Below, piece by piece: positions 29,306 through 38,344 of a stretch of DNA of 64,000 nucleotides. The notes beneath the pieces were generated by a model. The model saw only the letters and a program-made list of their open reading frames with translations, was not told where the DNA came from and did not search any database. A program made the position numbers and the translations under genes. This DNA is from Neorhizobium galegae bv. orientalis str. HAMBI 540 (GTDB lineage Bacteria > Pseudomonadota > Alphaproteobacteria > Rhizobiales > Rhizobiaceae), in assembly GCF_000731315.1 (NCBI RefSeq), contig NZ_HG938353.1, positions 1,674,001 through 1,738,000 of the forward strand, given 5' to 3'. Each line of letters opens with the position of its first letter. The stretch's first letter is position 1.

Positions 29306-29773
29306 CTATAGCGCCTTGAGGCTTTCAAGCACCTCCTCGGCATGGCCTTTTACCTTCACCTTCGACCAGATCCGGGCGATGCGCCCGTCCGCGCCGATCA
29401 GGAAGGTCGTGCGTTCCACGCCCATATAGGTCCGGCCATACATGCTCTTCTCCTTCCAGACGCCGTAGAGATTGGCAAGGGCAGTGTCTTCGTCAGCCGC
29501 CAGGATGACCGAAAGGCCATGCTTCTTGGCGAACTTGTCATGCTTCTTGACGCTGTCGGGCGACACGCCGATGACCGACGCGCTCACCTTTTCGAATTCC
29601 GGCAAGAGGCCCGTAAACGAGATAGCCTCCTTGGTGCAGGCCTCCGTGTCGTCTTTGGGATAGAAATAGAGGACGACCGGTTTTCCCGTAAACGTCTTGA
29701 GGGAAACGGAGCCGCCGCCGTCGCGCGGAAGTTCGAACTCCGGTGCGATGTCGCCAATGGTCAAATCGGCCAT
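29306..29773 (-). CDS. bcp: Thiol peroxidase, PrxQ/Bcp family (single cysteine)
   Basis: A 155-aa peroxiredoxin that reduces H2O2 and organic hydroperoxides in the cytoplasm. VVLYFYPKDDTEACTKEAISF holds the peroxidatic cysteine, but it reads TEACT where the family usually has TPGCT. The resolving cysteine five residues later is replaced. The protein has only this one cysteine, so an outside thiol (thioredoxin, glutaredoxin or glutathione) must complete the cycle. A conserved Arg in YMGVERTTFLIG is present. The start ATG at 29773 begins MADLTIGDIAPEF; longer upstream frames are ignored. Confidence 0.92.
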   Translation of the reverse strand: MADLTIGDIAPEFELPRDGGGSVSLKTFTGKPVVLYFYPKDDTEACTKEAISFTGLLPEFEKVSASVIGVSPDSVKKHDKFAKKHGLSVILAADEDTALANLYGVWKEKSMYGRTYMGVERTTFLIGADGRIARIWSKVKVKGHAEEVLESLKAL

Positions 29774-29900
29774 GGATTTCCTTTCTTTCGCCGGTATCGT
29801 GGATGATATTCGCCACAATCGGTATATACTCGCCCGAGCGACGTCCAGAGCGGTCGCGCCCGGCCCGAAGACGAATGCAGAAAGACGAGTCCTCAACCTG

Positions 29901-32900
29901 ATGTCGGAAATTCGCGGAGAAAGGGTCAGTTTCAGCCGGAAAGAAATCATTCCGCTGCATGAATTACCCTCCGCACAGATCGAGGATCCGATTATCGTGC
30001 ACTGCCCGCCACCAAGCCGGCGAGGCAGGCGATTCGGCAAGACACTGCTGTTTTTCCTCCTTCTGGTTTTTGTTGCAATCGGAAGCGCCGTTTTCGCAAT
30101 CGAGGGTGGCATGGTCGACAGCACGCTTTCGTCGCGTGCCCAGAGCGCCATCAACAATGCAATCGGTCCGCGTTACGTGGCCACTGTCGGCTCGACCGCC
30201 ATCCGTTTCGATTCGAGGTTACGTCTGGCGCTGGAAGCGCGTGACGTCGATATCGTCGAACAGGCGACCGGCGAACATCTGAGCCGTGCCGGCGCCATGC
30301 GCATGGCCGTCGATCCGCTGGCGCTTCTCGGCGGTCGCGTGTCCATCAAGCACATGGAGGCGGAACATATCCGTCTCGACACGGCGCAATTGCCCTCCGG
30401 CGATCCGTTGCCGATCTCGGAAGTCCGCGTCGATGCCATGCCGGCTCTGCTGGAGGAGATTTTCCAGCGCCTCGACGAAGCCAAGGCGCTCATCGAGCGA
30501 ACCGGGACCGGCTCCGTCAGCATCGCCGGAATAGAGATCCTCTTGCCGGCAGCGCCCGGACGCAAGCCGATCATGCTGGTCGTCGACGATCTCGAACTGA
30601 CGCGCAGCGCCGAAGGCGAGGTGGTGATCAACGGCGCGATCAGCCTCAACGGCCGCAAAGCCGTCCTCATCGCAGCGTCGAAGACCATCGAAGGGGTTAC
30701 GTCGTCACTTTCTGCCAAGCTGACGGGCCTCGAGGTGACATCTTTCATGTTGCAACGAACCGAGGATGGTCAGCCGCGCGAGGGGATCGAAGGCTCCCTA
30801 GATCTCGATCTTTCGGCGGTTCGCTCACGTGAGACTGCAAAGCCGGCTATCACCGCGACGCTTCGCCAGTCTCCCGGCCATTTTTATTTCGATGGCATCC
30901 AGCAGACTTTGAGCGGCGCCAATATCAACGTGGCCTATGATTTCTCGAAGAACTCGATCGAGCTGCTGAAATCCGAGGTCCGTTTCGGGCCGACAATCCT
31001 GCCGTTCACCGGCGCGGTGATCGATCTCAGCCGGCTCAATCCGGACGACAAGCGTCCGGGGTTCGGCCTCGATGTTCTGATCAGCGGCGCAACAGCCGTC
31101 GGCGCTTCGGCAAGCGAGCAGCCCGCCCGCTTCGATCTCAAGGCGAATGGGCGATACCTGTCGGCAGATCGCGCGCTTCAGTTCGATGAGATGGCGGTTT
31201 CCAGCCCTCTCGGCCGCATGGCCGGGTCTCTCAAAGTGCGGTTCGGCAACCAGTCTCCCGAGATCAGTTTCGGGGCGCAGCTGCCGCATATGGAAGTGAC
31301 CGGGGTCAAGCAGCTCTGGCCGTTCTGGATGGCCCGCAAGCCGCGCGATTGGGTGATGGACAACATGTTCGGCGGCACCATCACCAATGGCTCGATCGCC
31401 GTCTTCATTCCGGCGGGCCGGATGAAGGGGCCGGGCATTCCGATGGAGCTCGACAAGAACGAGCTGCAGATCGGTTTTGATCTCGCCAATACCCGGATCA
31501 ACCTGCCGGGCGACGTGCCTCCGCTGCGCGATATCGATGGCCGTTTCGATTTGAGGGGCGAGGTGATGCAGGTCGATATCGCACGCGCATCTTCCTTCTT
31601 TCCGTCCGGTCGGTTCGTCGCCGTTGAAGGTGGCCGGTTCTCGATCCCCTCGACCTATGTAAAACCGCTGATGGCGGACCTTTCGCTCAAGATTGCGGGA
31701 CCCGCCGATGCGATGACGGAGCTTGCGAATTTCCGGCCGATCAATGCGCTGAAGGGGACCGAGTTCAAGCCGGAGGATTTTTCCGGTCACGCTCGCGTCG
31801 ACCTCAAGGCCCATATGGGGCTGATCCTGGCGCACAATCCGCCGAAACCTACCTGGAGCGCCCATATCGATCTGGACGACATTGATCTCGGCCCGCAGTT
31901 TTCCGGCCGCAAGATCGGCGGCCTGGATGGCACGCTCGACATCGACAACCTGGCGGCACGGCTTGTAGCCAAGGGGACGATCGATGATGTGCCGGCCGAT
32001 ATCACGCTGGTCGAACCAGTCGGGCCGGCGTCCTCGGTCAAGCGCGAGCGGATCGTCAAGACCGTCCTCAACAACGATCAGCGGGAAAAACTCGCGCCGG
32101 GTCTCTCCGACGTGATCGACGGGACGGTGACGGCTCAGTTGACACGGATCGACGAAACCCGCCAATCCGTCTCGCTCGATCTCAGCCGAGCAACGCTTTC
32201 CATCCCGTGGCTCGGCTGGACCAAGGGCGGCGGCATTCCGGCCAAGGCGCAATTCGAGTTGTCTGACACCGGAGAACGTTCCGATATCCGCAATTTCGAA
32301 CTCTCCGGCGACGGGTTTGGGGCGCGCGGCACCTTCGCGCTCAATGGCGGGAGCCTGACGTCGGCGGACTTCTCGCATATGCAGCTCTCGCCGTCCGACA
32401 ATTATGCGGTGAGCGTCAAACGCACCAAGGGTAATTTCGACGTCTCGATCAGCGGCTCCGTCGTCGATATGCGGCCCGTCGTCACCAAAGTCCGGGCAGG
32501 CGGAAAGAGCGGCAGCGGCACCAAGCGCGGTGGCGACGATACGAGCAACGCCACCGTGCGGGGCAAGCTCGACCGCATGATCGGGTTCAATGACCAGACG
32601 CTCTCGAATGTGTCATTCCTGTTTTCGAGCCGTAGCGGCAATATTTCAGCGGCGGATTTTTCCGGCTCGACGGAAAGCGGTCAGGCGGTCGTCAGTGAGA
32701 TGAATGCGGGCGACACGATTTCCATCACCAGTGGCGACGCCGGCGCGATCATCCGCTTCATGAACCTCTACGACAACATGCGCGGCGGGCTTTTGAACCT
32801 GCGCCTGAAGGCGCAGGGCGATGCCTGGACCGGTGCCATCGATCTGCGCAATTTCGCGCTGGTCAACGAGGCCAAACTCCAGTCTCTCGTTGCGACGCCG

Positions 32901-33302
32901 GACCAGGAGGGCCGCAGCCTGAACACGGCAACGAAAAAGAACATCGATGTCAATTCGGCCAAATTCCAGCGCGGTTTCGCAAGCCTGCTTTATCGGAATG
33001 GCTCGTTTGCCATAGAAAACGGCGTCGTGCGTGGCGAGCAGATCGGTGCGACCTTCCAGGGCCTGGTGCGCGATGCGAAAGGCAATATGGAGATGACCGG
33101 AACATTCATGCCGGCTTACGGCCTGAACCGCTTGTTCGGCGAGTTGCCGCTGATCGGCGCCATCCTCGGCAACGGCCGCGATCGCGGCCTGCTCGGCATC
33201 ACCTTCAAGCTCGAAGGCCCGTTCGAGAAACCGAGGCTCACCGTCAATCCGCTGTCGCTGATCGCGCCCGGTATCTTCCGGCAGATTTTCGAGTTCCAAT
33301 AA
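29901..33302 (+). CDS. Large AsmA-like (DUF3971/YhdP-type) envelope protein
   Basis: A 1133-aa protein with an N-terminal cytoplasmic tail, a TM helix at about 47-67 and then a very long periplasmic region rich in beta strands. It ends with an AsmA C-terminal-like section (FQGLVRDAKGNMEMTGTF, FGELPLIGAILGNGRDRGLLGITF and the terminal PGIFRQIFEFQ). AsmA/TamB/YhdP proteins are thought to bridge the envelope and move phospholipids to the outer membrane. The start ATG (MSEIRGERVSFSR) is chosen because the longer frame overlaps the divergent bcp gene. A terminator shared with convergent tyrS follows. Confidence 0.88.
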   Translation: MSEIRGERVSFSRKEIIPLHELPSAQIEDPIIVHCPPPSRRGRRFGKTLLFFLLLVFVAIGSAVFAIEGGMVDSTLSSRAQSAINNAIGPRYVATVGSTAIRFDSRLRLALEARDVDIVEQATGEHLSRAGAMRMAVDPLALLGGRVSIKHMEAEHIRLDTAQLPSGDPLPISEVRVDAMPALLEEIFQRLDEAKALIERTGTGSVSIAGIEILLPAAPGRKPIMLVVDDLELTRSAEGEVVINGAISLNGRKAVLIAASKTIEGVTSSLSAKLTGLEVTSFMLQRTEDGQPREGIEGSLDLDLSAVRSRETAKPAITATLRQSPGHFYFDGIQQTLSGANINVAYDFSKNSIELLKSEVRFGPTILPFTGAVIDLSRLNPDDKRPGFGLDVLISGATAVGASASEQPARFDLKANGRYLSADRALQFDEMAVSSPLGRMAGSLKVRFGNQSPEISFGAQLPHMEVTGVKQLWPFWMARKPRDWVMDNMFGGTITNGSIAVFIPAGRMKGPGIPMELDKNELQIGFDLANTRINLPGDVPPLRDIDGRFDLRGEVMQVDIARASSFFPSGRFVAVEGGRFSIPSTYVKPLMADLSLKIAGPADAMTELANFRPINALKGTEFKPEDFSGHARVDLKAHMGLILAHNPPKPTWSAHIDLDDIDLGPQFSGRKIGGLDGTLDIDNLAARLVAKGTIDDVPADITLVEPVGPASSVKRERIVKTVLNNDQREKLAPGLSDVIDGTVTAQLTRIDETRQSVSLDLSRATLSIPWLGWTKGGGIPAKAQFELSDTGERSDIRNFELSGDGFGARGTFALNGGSLTSADFSHMQLSPSDNYAVSVKRTKGNFDVSISGSVVDMRPVVTKVRAGGKSGSGTKRGGDDTSNATVRGKLDRMIGFNDQTLSNVSFLFSSRSGNISAADFSGSTESGQAVVSEMNAGDTISITSGDAGAIIRFMNLYDNMRGGLLNLRLKAQGDAWTGAIDLRNFALVNEAKLQSLVATPDQEGRSLNTATKKNIDVNSAKFQRGFASLLYRNGSFAIENGVVRGEQIGATFQGLVRDAKGNMEMTGTFMPAYGLNRLFGELPLIGAILGNGRDRGLLGITFKLEGPFEKPRLTVNPLSLIAPGIFRQIFEFQ

Positions 33303-33327
33303 AAAGGGCCGCTCGTGGCGGCCCGTT
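33301..33327. terminator. Terminator between the AsmA-like gene and tyrS
   Basis: A 7-bp GC stem (33306-33312 with 33318-33324) with a TCGTG loop. The minus strand has a strong T-run after it (for tyrS), the plus strand a short one (GTTT). Confidence 0.8.
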
Positions 33328-33352
33328 TCAACTCGCTATCGAGACGCTCGGC

Positions 33353-34606
33353 TCAGGCCGGGCGCACCAGGATGTGCTTCTTCTTGCCGAGCGAGAGCTT
33401 GATGACACCGTCGCCGGTGATCTCGCCGGTGCCGATGGTCATGCGTTCGTCGCTGACGGCCTGATCGTTGATGCGCACGGCGCCGCCCTGGACGTGACGG
33501 CGCGCTTCGCCGTTCGAACCGGCAAGGCCGGCGCGCACGATCAGCGACAGGAGGCCGATCCCGGCTTCGAGATCGGCAGTGGGAACCTCGACCGACGGCA
33601 GGTTTTCGGAAAGCCCGCCTTCCTCGAACGTCTTGCGGGCGGTCTCCGCTGCTTCTTCCGCCGCTGGGCGACCGTGCAGGATGGCCGTGATCTCGGTTGC
33701 GAGGATCTTCTTGACCTCGTTGATCTCCGAGCCGCCGAGCGCTGAAAGCCGCGCGATCTCGTCCATCGGCAGCGTCGTGTAAAGCTTCAGGAAGCGCGGA
33801 ACGTCGGCATCCTCGGTATTGCGCCAGTATTGCCAGAAATCATAGGCCGACAGCATGTCCGGGTTGAGCCAGATGGCGCCCGTCGCCGATTTGCCCATCT
33901 TGGCGCCGGAGGACGTGGTCAGGAGCGGCGAAGTCAGCGCAAAAAGCTGTTGCGTCCCCATGCGGTGACCAAGGTCGATACCGTTGACGATATTCCCCCA
34001 CTGATCCGAGCCGCCCATCTGCAGCCGGCAGCCCGTCCGCTTGGCGAGTTCCACGAAGTCATAGGCCTGGAGGATCATGTAGTTGAATTCCAGGAAGGAC
34101 AGCGACTGCTCACGATCGAGGCGCGTCTTGACGCTCTCGAACGACAGCATCCGGTTGACCGAGAAGTGCCGGCCGACGTCGCGCAGGAATTCGAGATAGT
34201 TGAGGCTGCGCAGCCAGTCGGCATTGTTGATCATCAGTGCGTCCTTCGGACCTTCGCCATAAGCGAGGTAGTTCGCGAAGACGCGCTTTATCGAGGCGAT
34301 GTTGCCTTCGATCGTGTCGACGGTCATCAGTTGGCGCGCTTCGTCCTTGAACGAGGGATCGCCGACCATGCCGGTGCCGCCGCCCATCAGCGAGATCGGC
34401 CGGTGGCCGGTCTGCTGCATCCAATGCAGCATCATGATCTGGATCAAGCTGCCGGCGTGCAGGCTCGGCGCCGTTGGGTCGAAGCCGATATAGCCGGTGA
34501 CGATTTCCCTCGAAAACAGTTCGTCGAGCCCGGTCTCGTCGGAAACCTGGTGGATGAAACCGCGCTCGTCGAGCGTACGGAGGAAATCGGACTTGAACCT
34601 GGACAT
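33353..34606 (-). CDS. tyrS: Tyrosyl-tRNA synthetase
   Basis: A class I aminoacyl-tRNA synthetase (417 aa). The tyrosine/ATP site starts [25 protein letters not shown] (HIGH-equivalent HAGS), followed by [18 protein letters not shown] and the KMSKS-equivalent [13 protein letters not shown]. The C-terminus is an S4 RNA-binding domain ([32 protein letters not shown]). The N-terminus [20 protein letters not shown] is standard. Single gene between convergent and divergent neighbours. Confidence 0.97.
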   Translation of the reverse strand: MSRFKSDFLRTLDERGFIHQVSDETGLDELFSREIVTGYIGFDPTAPSLHAGSLIQIMMLHWMQQTGHRPISLMGGGTGMVGDPSFKDEARQLMTVDTIEGNIASIKRVFANYLAYGEGPKDALMINNADWLRSLNYLEFLRDVGRHFSVNRMLSFESVKTRLDREQSLSFLEFNYMILQAYDFVELAKRTGCRLQMGGSDQWGNIVNGIDLGHRMGTQQLFALTSPLLTTSSGAKMGKSATGAIWLNPDMLSAYDFWQYWRNTEDADVPRFLKLYTTLPMDEIARLSALGGSEINEVKKILATEITAILHGRPAAEEAAETARKTFEEGGLSENLPSVEVPTADLEAGIGLLSLIVRAGLAGSNGEARRHVQGGAVRINDQAVSDERMTIGTGEITGDGVIKLSLGKKKHILVRPA

Positions 34607-34875
34607 GATCTAACTCTGGCAGGGTGGGTTTTGGGATATGTGGCCGCGCCTCTAGCACTGTTTTTGCCGGTAATCACTTCAAAAGTGATGTTGGGTGTGA
34701 TCAGCGCGACGAATGGGCGGCTGCCAACGAGGAACCTTGCAATTTCCGCAGGACGCAATAGCAGGTGCAAGAAGGACAGGTTATGCATTAACGGTTTCTT
34801 GTTCCATGGGCTTTTAACATCCTGCCCGGGACGCGATAACCGGGTGGTGTGCAGGTCTCCTGCATTGATGGGCTG

Positions 34876-36063
34876 ATGAACGGGGCTGCCTTTTTCCTCG
34901 CGGTGAATTTTATCATCGCCATGTGTTTCGGTGCGGTTTTTGTTGTGGTTTCCACGCGCAGCCGCTCGCGGACGGCTGCGCTCTGGTTTGCCGCCGCTTT
35001 TACCGTCGCCTCGCTCTCGTCAGTCTGTGAATTGCTGGTCGCCTATGCGTATCTCACGAAATTCTGGGCAATCTGCGCCTTCGCATCGGTGCTCGGTGGC
35101 ATGACCTTGCTCAGGGTCGGTATCGGCACTCTCTACGGCCGGAAGGTCGCGCCCGTCTGGGCGGGCTGTTTTCTGATGACGGGCATCTGCCTCGACCTGC
35201 TGATCTACGACCTGCCGCGCGGAACGGCTGCACATGCCTTTTCCTACCAGACACCGTTTGCATTGGCGCTCCTTTCGAGCGCGGCGGCCATCTTTTCATC
35301 GACCCGCCGGCTGGCGGTCGACCGGGCGCTTGGTTATCTGCTGCTGGCGACCGGCCTGCATTTCTTCGCAAAGGCGAGCCTTGCCGTGATTGCGGGGGCG
35401 GGCACGACCGCCAAGGATTATATCGGCACCAATTACGCGCTGATCTCACAAAGCTCGACTGCCGTGCTGATGGTCGCGGTCGGATTGACGCTGCTGTCGG
35501 TTCTGGTCCTGGAGATCATGGCGGACGAGCGCAGCAATTCGGAGAAGGATGCGCTTTCCGGTCTCGCCAATCGCCGCGGCTTCGAGAATGGCGTCAAGGC
35601 GGCGATGGCGCTGGCGCCGAAGGCCGGGCACGTTGTGATCATCTGCGATCTCGACCATTTCAAGCGCATCAACGACACCTACGGCCATCACGGTGGTGAT
35701 CTGGTGATCCAGGCCTTCAGCGATCTGTTGCAGACGAGTGCCGCCAAGAATGCCGTGGTCGGCCGCATCGGCGGCGAGGAGTTCGCGATCTTCCTCCCCA
35801 GTACGACGCTCGACATGGCGACGCTGTTTGCGCAGGCGCTCCGGGGCGGAACGATGGGAATCACAGTCAGCGCGCTCCCGTCCTCCTTTGCCGTGACTGC
35901 AAGTTTCGGCGTGGCGGAACTTGCGCCGGGAGGCGATCTTGCGGGAGCCATGCGAGACGCCGATGCTGCTCTCTACGAGGCCAAGCGCTCCGGCCGCAAC
36001 CGCGTCAGGCAGGCGCGGCATATCGGCTCTCCGCAGCCGAAATCCATCAAAGCCGTCAAATGA
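34876..36063 (+). CDS. Membrane diguanylate cyclase (GGDEF)
   Basis: A 395-aa protein with about six hydrophobic segments in its first 210 residues and a C-terminal GGDEF domain. The domain begins KDALSGLANRRGFENG, has CDLDHFKRINDTYGHHGGD and the active-site RIGGEEF. No RxxD I-site lies at the usual five-residue distance upstream (the sequence there is AKNA), so product inhibition may be missing. It makes c-di-GMP from two GTP in response to an unknown membrane signal. I chose the ATG at 34876 because MNGAAFFLAVNFIIAM looks like the natural first helix. A GTG at 34849 is possible. Confidence 0.9.
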   Translation: MNGAAFFLAVNFIIAMCFGAVFVVVSTRSRSRTAALWFAAAFTVASLSSVCELLVAYAYLTKFWAICAFASVLGGMTLLRVGIGTLYGRKVAPVWAGCFLMTGICLDLLIYDLPRGTAAHAFSYQTPFALALLSSAAAIFSSTRRLAVDRALGYLLLATGLHFFAKASLAVIAGAGTTAKDYIGTNYALISQSSTAVLMVAVGLTLLSVLVLEIMADERSNSEKDALSGLANRRGFENGVKAAMALAPKAGHVVIICDLDHFKRINDTYGHHGGDLVIQAFSDLLQTSAAKNAVVGRIGGEEFAIFLPSTTLDMATLFAQALRGGTMGITVSALPSSFAVTASFGVAELAPGGDLAGAMRDADAALYEAKRSGRNRVRQARHIGSPQPKSIKAVK

Positions 36064-36088
36064 AAACGGCCGCCGAAGCAGCCGTTTT
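36063..36088. terminator. Bidirectional terminator between GGDEF gene and hydrolase gene
   Basis: An AAAACGGC/GCCGTTTT stem (36063-36070 with 36081-36088) has a 10-nt loop and provides T-runs on both strands. It sits directly between two convergent genes. Confidence 0.75.
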
Positions 36089-36110
36089 AGCCAACAGTTT
36101 TTAAAAGCGA

Positions 36111-36788
36111 TCAGCGAATGCGCTTGGCTGCCGGTTCAGGCACCAATTCGCCGTTGAGGCGTCGGTCGAGATAATCCTCGCATTCGCCCATCAGCGTGTC
36201 CACCTGGCCGTTGAAGAAGTGATTGGCACCCTCGACTATCCGATGGGTGATCAGAATGCCCTTCTGCGTCTTCAGCTTTTCCACGAGCCCGTTGACGTCC
36301 TTTTCGGGCGCCACCTTGTCGCTGTCGCCGTTGATGATCAGGCCGGACGACGGGCAGGGCGCAAGGAACGAGAAGTCGTAGATGTTCGGCTGCGGCGCGA
36401 TCGACATGAAACCCTCGATCTCAGGACGGCGCATCAGGAGCTGCATGCCGATCCAGGCGCCGAACGAATAACCGGCGACCCAACAGCTCTTCGAATCGGG
36501 ATGCAGGCTCTGCACCCAGTCGAGCGCCGAGGCAGCATCCGAAAGCTCTCCGGCGCCGTGGTCGAATTCGCCCTGGCTGCGACCGATGCTGCGGAAATTG
36601 AACCGGAGCGTCGTAAAACCGCGCTTCTGGAACATGTAGAAGAGCTGGTAGACGATCTGGTTGTTCATCGTGCCGCCAAACTGCGGGTGCGGGTGCAGGA
36701 CGATGGCGATCGGGGCGCTCTTTTCCTTGGATGGCTGGTAACGACCTTCAAGGCGGCCGGCTGGGCCGTTGAAAATGACTTCGGGCAT
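36111..36788 (-). CDS. Alpha/beta hydrolase (COG2945-like)
   Basis: A 225-aa alpha/beta hydrolase. The family opening is PIAIVLHPHPQFGGTMNNQIVYQL. It is followed by TTLRFNFRSIGRSQGEFDHG, the nucleophile elbow VAGYSFGAWIG (Ser), the acid in INGDSDKVAPEKD and the histidine in EGANHFFNGQ. Members are putative esterases with unknown substrates. The ATG at 36788 has GGAGTACCG upstream. It is divergent from the Fe-S assembly operon, and its 5' side abuts that operon's regulatory region. Confidence 0.88.
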   Translation of the reverse strand: MPEVIFNGPAGRLEGRYQPSKEKSAPIAIVLHPHPQFGGTMNNQIVYQLFYMFQKRGFTTLRFNFRSIGRSQGEFDHGAGELSDAASALDWVQSLHPDSKSCWVAGYSFGAWIGMQLLMRRPEIEGFMSIAPQPNIYDFSFLAPCPSSGLIINGDSDKVAPEKDVNGLVEKLKTQKGILITHRIVEGANHFFNGQVDTLMGECEDYLDRRLNGELVPEPAAKRIR

Positions 36789-36837
36789 CGGTACTCCGGT
36801 CAATATGTTCAGGCTCCAAACGAGTATCACGTCGAGT

Positions 36838-36891
36838 TTGACTTGACGAAGACGCTCAGCTTTTCTAAACTCAGTTTAGAACCATTCGAAA
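36838..36891 (+). promoter_or_regulatory. Promoter of the Fe-S assembly operon with Irr-like and RirA-like operators
   Basis: A sigma-70-type promoter is readable: TTGACG at 36843-36848, a 17-base spacer and TAAACT at 36866-36871. Inside the spacer, TGA-N9-TCA (36844-36858) fits the core of the RirA iron-responsive operator. A perfect 19-base palindrome, TTCTAAACTCAGTTTAGAA (36863-36881), covers the -10 box. It overlaps TTTAGAACCATTCGAAA (36875-36891), which differs by one base from the Irr-type pattern TTTAGAA-N3-TTCTAAA. Related Agrobacterium suf operons are known to be controlled by Irr and RirA. A long leader of about 150 bases follows before the first ATG. Confidence 0.75.
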
Positions 36892-37029
36892 CTTTGGGCT
36901 GCATGCTGGATGCGCGCCCGATGCGATGTCTCTTACGGCAAGGCCGACGGAAATTTCAAGGAAAATGCGGGTTCCCCGTCCGCCCATATGTAATTCAACA
37001 TCTATCTAGAAACGGAAGCCGATCAGGCA

Positions 37030-38196
37030 ATGGCGCTGAACCGCACATATCTGGACTGGAACGCGACCGCGCCCTTGAGCGCGCCGGCCCGCGCCGCCAT
37101 GCTGGATGCGTTGCAATTGCCGGGAAATGCCTCGTCGGTTCATGGCGAGGGCAGGGCGGCACGCGCCGCTATCGACAAGGCGCGCCGGCAGGTGGCGGCG
37201 CTGGTCGGTGCCGAGCCCCCGCATGTGACCTTCGTCAGCGGCGCTACGGAAGCGGCCAATCACGTCCTGACCCCGGATTTCCGCATGGGCCGGGCGCCTT
37301 TGGCGATGAGCCGTGTCTATGTTTCGGCGATCGAGCATCCGGCGATCCGCGAAGGCGGTCGTTTCGATCCGGCCCGGGTGACCGAAGTGCCGGTGACGCC
37401 GGCGGGTATCGTCGATCTTTCCGCACTTGAGGCGCTGCTGGCTGAACGCGACCGGAGCGTCGGCATGCCGATGGTCGCTGTCATGCTGGTCAATAACGAG
37501 ACCGGCATTGTTCAGCCCGTGGCAGACGTTGCGGCGATCGCCCATGCCCATGGCGGCTTGACGGTGGTGGATGCCGTGCAGGCGGTCGGCCGTATTCCGG
37601 TGGACATCAATGCACTGGATGCGGATTTCCTGATCCTGTCGTCGCACAAGATCGGCGGTCCGAAGGGCGTCGGCGCACTCGTTTCGCGCGGCGAAGTGCT
37701 GATGCCGAAACCGCTCATCCGTGGCGGCGGCCAGGAAAAGGGCCATCGCTCCGGCACCGAAAATTTCCATGCCATCGTCGGGTTCGGTGCGGCGGCCCAG
37801 GCCGTGCGTGAAAACCTTCATGATCGCAATGCCAAGATCGAAGAGTTGCGCAACCGGCTGGAAGCGGGAATGCGCCATGCTGCGCCGGATGCGATCATCC
37901 ATGGCGAGGGAGTTCTGCGTGTGGCGAATACCTGCTTTTTCACTTTGCCGGGGCTGAAATCGGAAACCGGGCAGATCGCTTTCGATCTCGAAGGTATCGC
38001 GCTGTCCGCCGGCTCCGCCTGCTCGGCGGGAAAGGTCGGCGAAAGCCATGTTTTGACGGCGATGGGGCATGATCCGAAGCTCGGTGCTTTGCGGATTTCG
38101 CTCGGCGTCGACACGACGGAAGATGATATCGCGCGGGCGCTGGCCGCCTTCACCAAGATTGCCGGCCGGCGAAAATCGGCGGGCGAGGCGGCGTGA
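37030..38196 (+). CDS. NifS/IscS-like (class I) cysteine desulfurase
   Basis: A 388-aa PLP enzyme that takes sulfur from cysteine for Fe-S cluster assembly. Visible are YLDWNATAPLSAPARAAML at the N-terminus, the PLP lysine in LSSHKIGGPKGVGALVSRG, and the active cysteine loop LSAGSACSAGKVGESHVL. It leads the SUF operon, while a second desulfurase of the SufS (class II) type lies five genes on. In Agrobacterium this first gene is called sufS2; the enzyme type is clear but I leave the symbol blank. A Rrf2/IscR gene, often found upstream in rhizobia, is not present between the promoter and this gene. Confidence 0.93.
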   Translation: MALNRTYLDWNATAPLSAPARAAMLDALQLPGNASSVHGEGRAARAAIDKARRQVAALVGAEPPHVTFVSGATEAANHVLTPDFRMGRAPLAMSRVYVSAIEHPAIREGGRFDPARVTEVPVTPAGIVDLSALEALLAERDRSVGMPMVAVMLVNNETGIVQPVADVAAIAHAHGGLTVVDAVQAVGRIPVDINALDADFLILSSHKIGGPKGVGALVSRGEVLMPKPLIRGGGQEKGHRSGTENFHAIVGFGAAAQAVRENLHDRNAKIEELRNRLEAGMRHAAPDAIIHGEGVLRVANTCFFTLPGLKSETGQIAFDLEGIALSAGSACSAGKVGESHVLTAMGHDPKLGALRISLGVDTTEDDIARALAAFTKIAGRRKSAGEAA

Positions 38197-38306
38197 CCGC
38201 TTCCAAAAATGCGGATGCGCAAATTTCCGCTTGCCAAAAGGTGTGAAAACCGCCTTCTGGCGCCTACATAAGGGAGGCAATTGTCCCCCCGGATTGATGA
38301 CAAGAA

Positions 38307-38328
38307 TTGCCGGAATTTGAACCGGCAA
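38307..38328 (+). other. Hairpin just upstream of the sufB ribosome site
   Basis: A 7-bp perfect stem TTGCCGG/CCGGCAA (38307-38313 with 38322-38328) with an 8-nt loop ends 5 bases before the GGAG of sufB. It has no T-run, so it is not an ordinary terminator. It could set mRNA processing or sufB translation. It lies in the 148-base gap after the desulfurase gene. Confidence 0.5.
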
Positions 38329-38344
38329 GATTTGGAGTATGAAC

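Noticed and set aside
30825..32378. 517-codon frame opposite the AsmA-like gene
   Set aside because: Shadow frame; the forward gene has a clear TM helix and family C-terminus.
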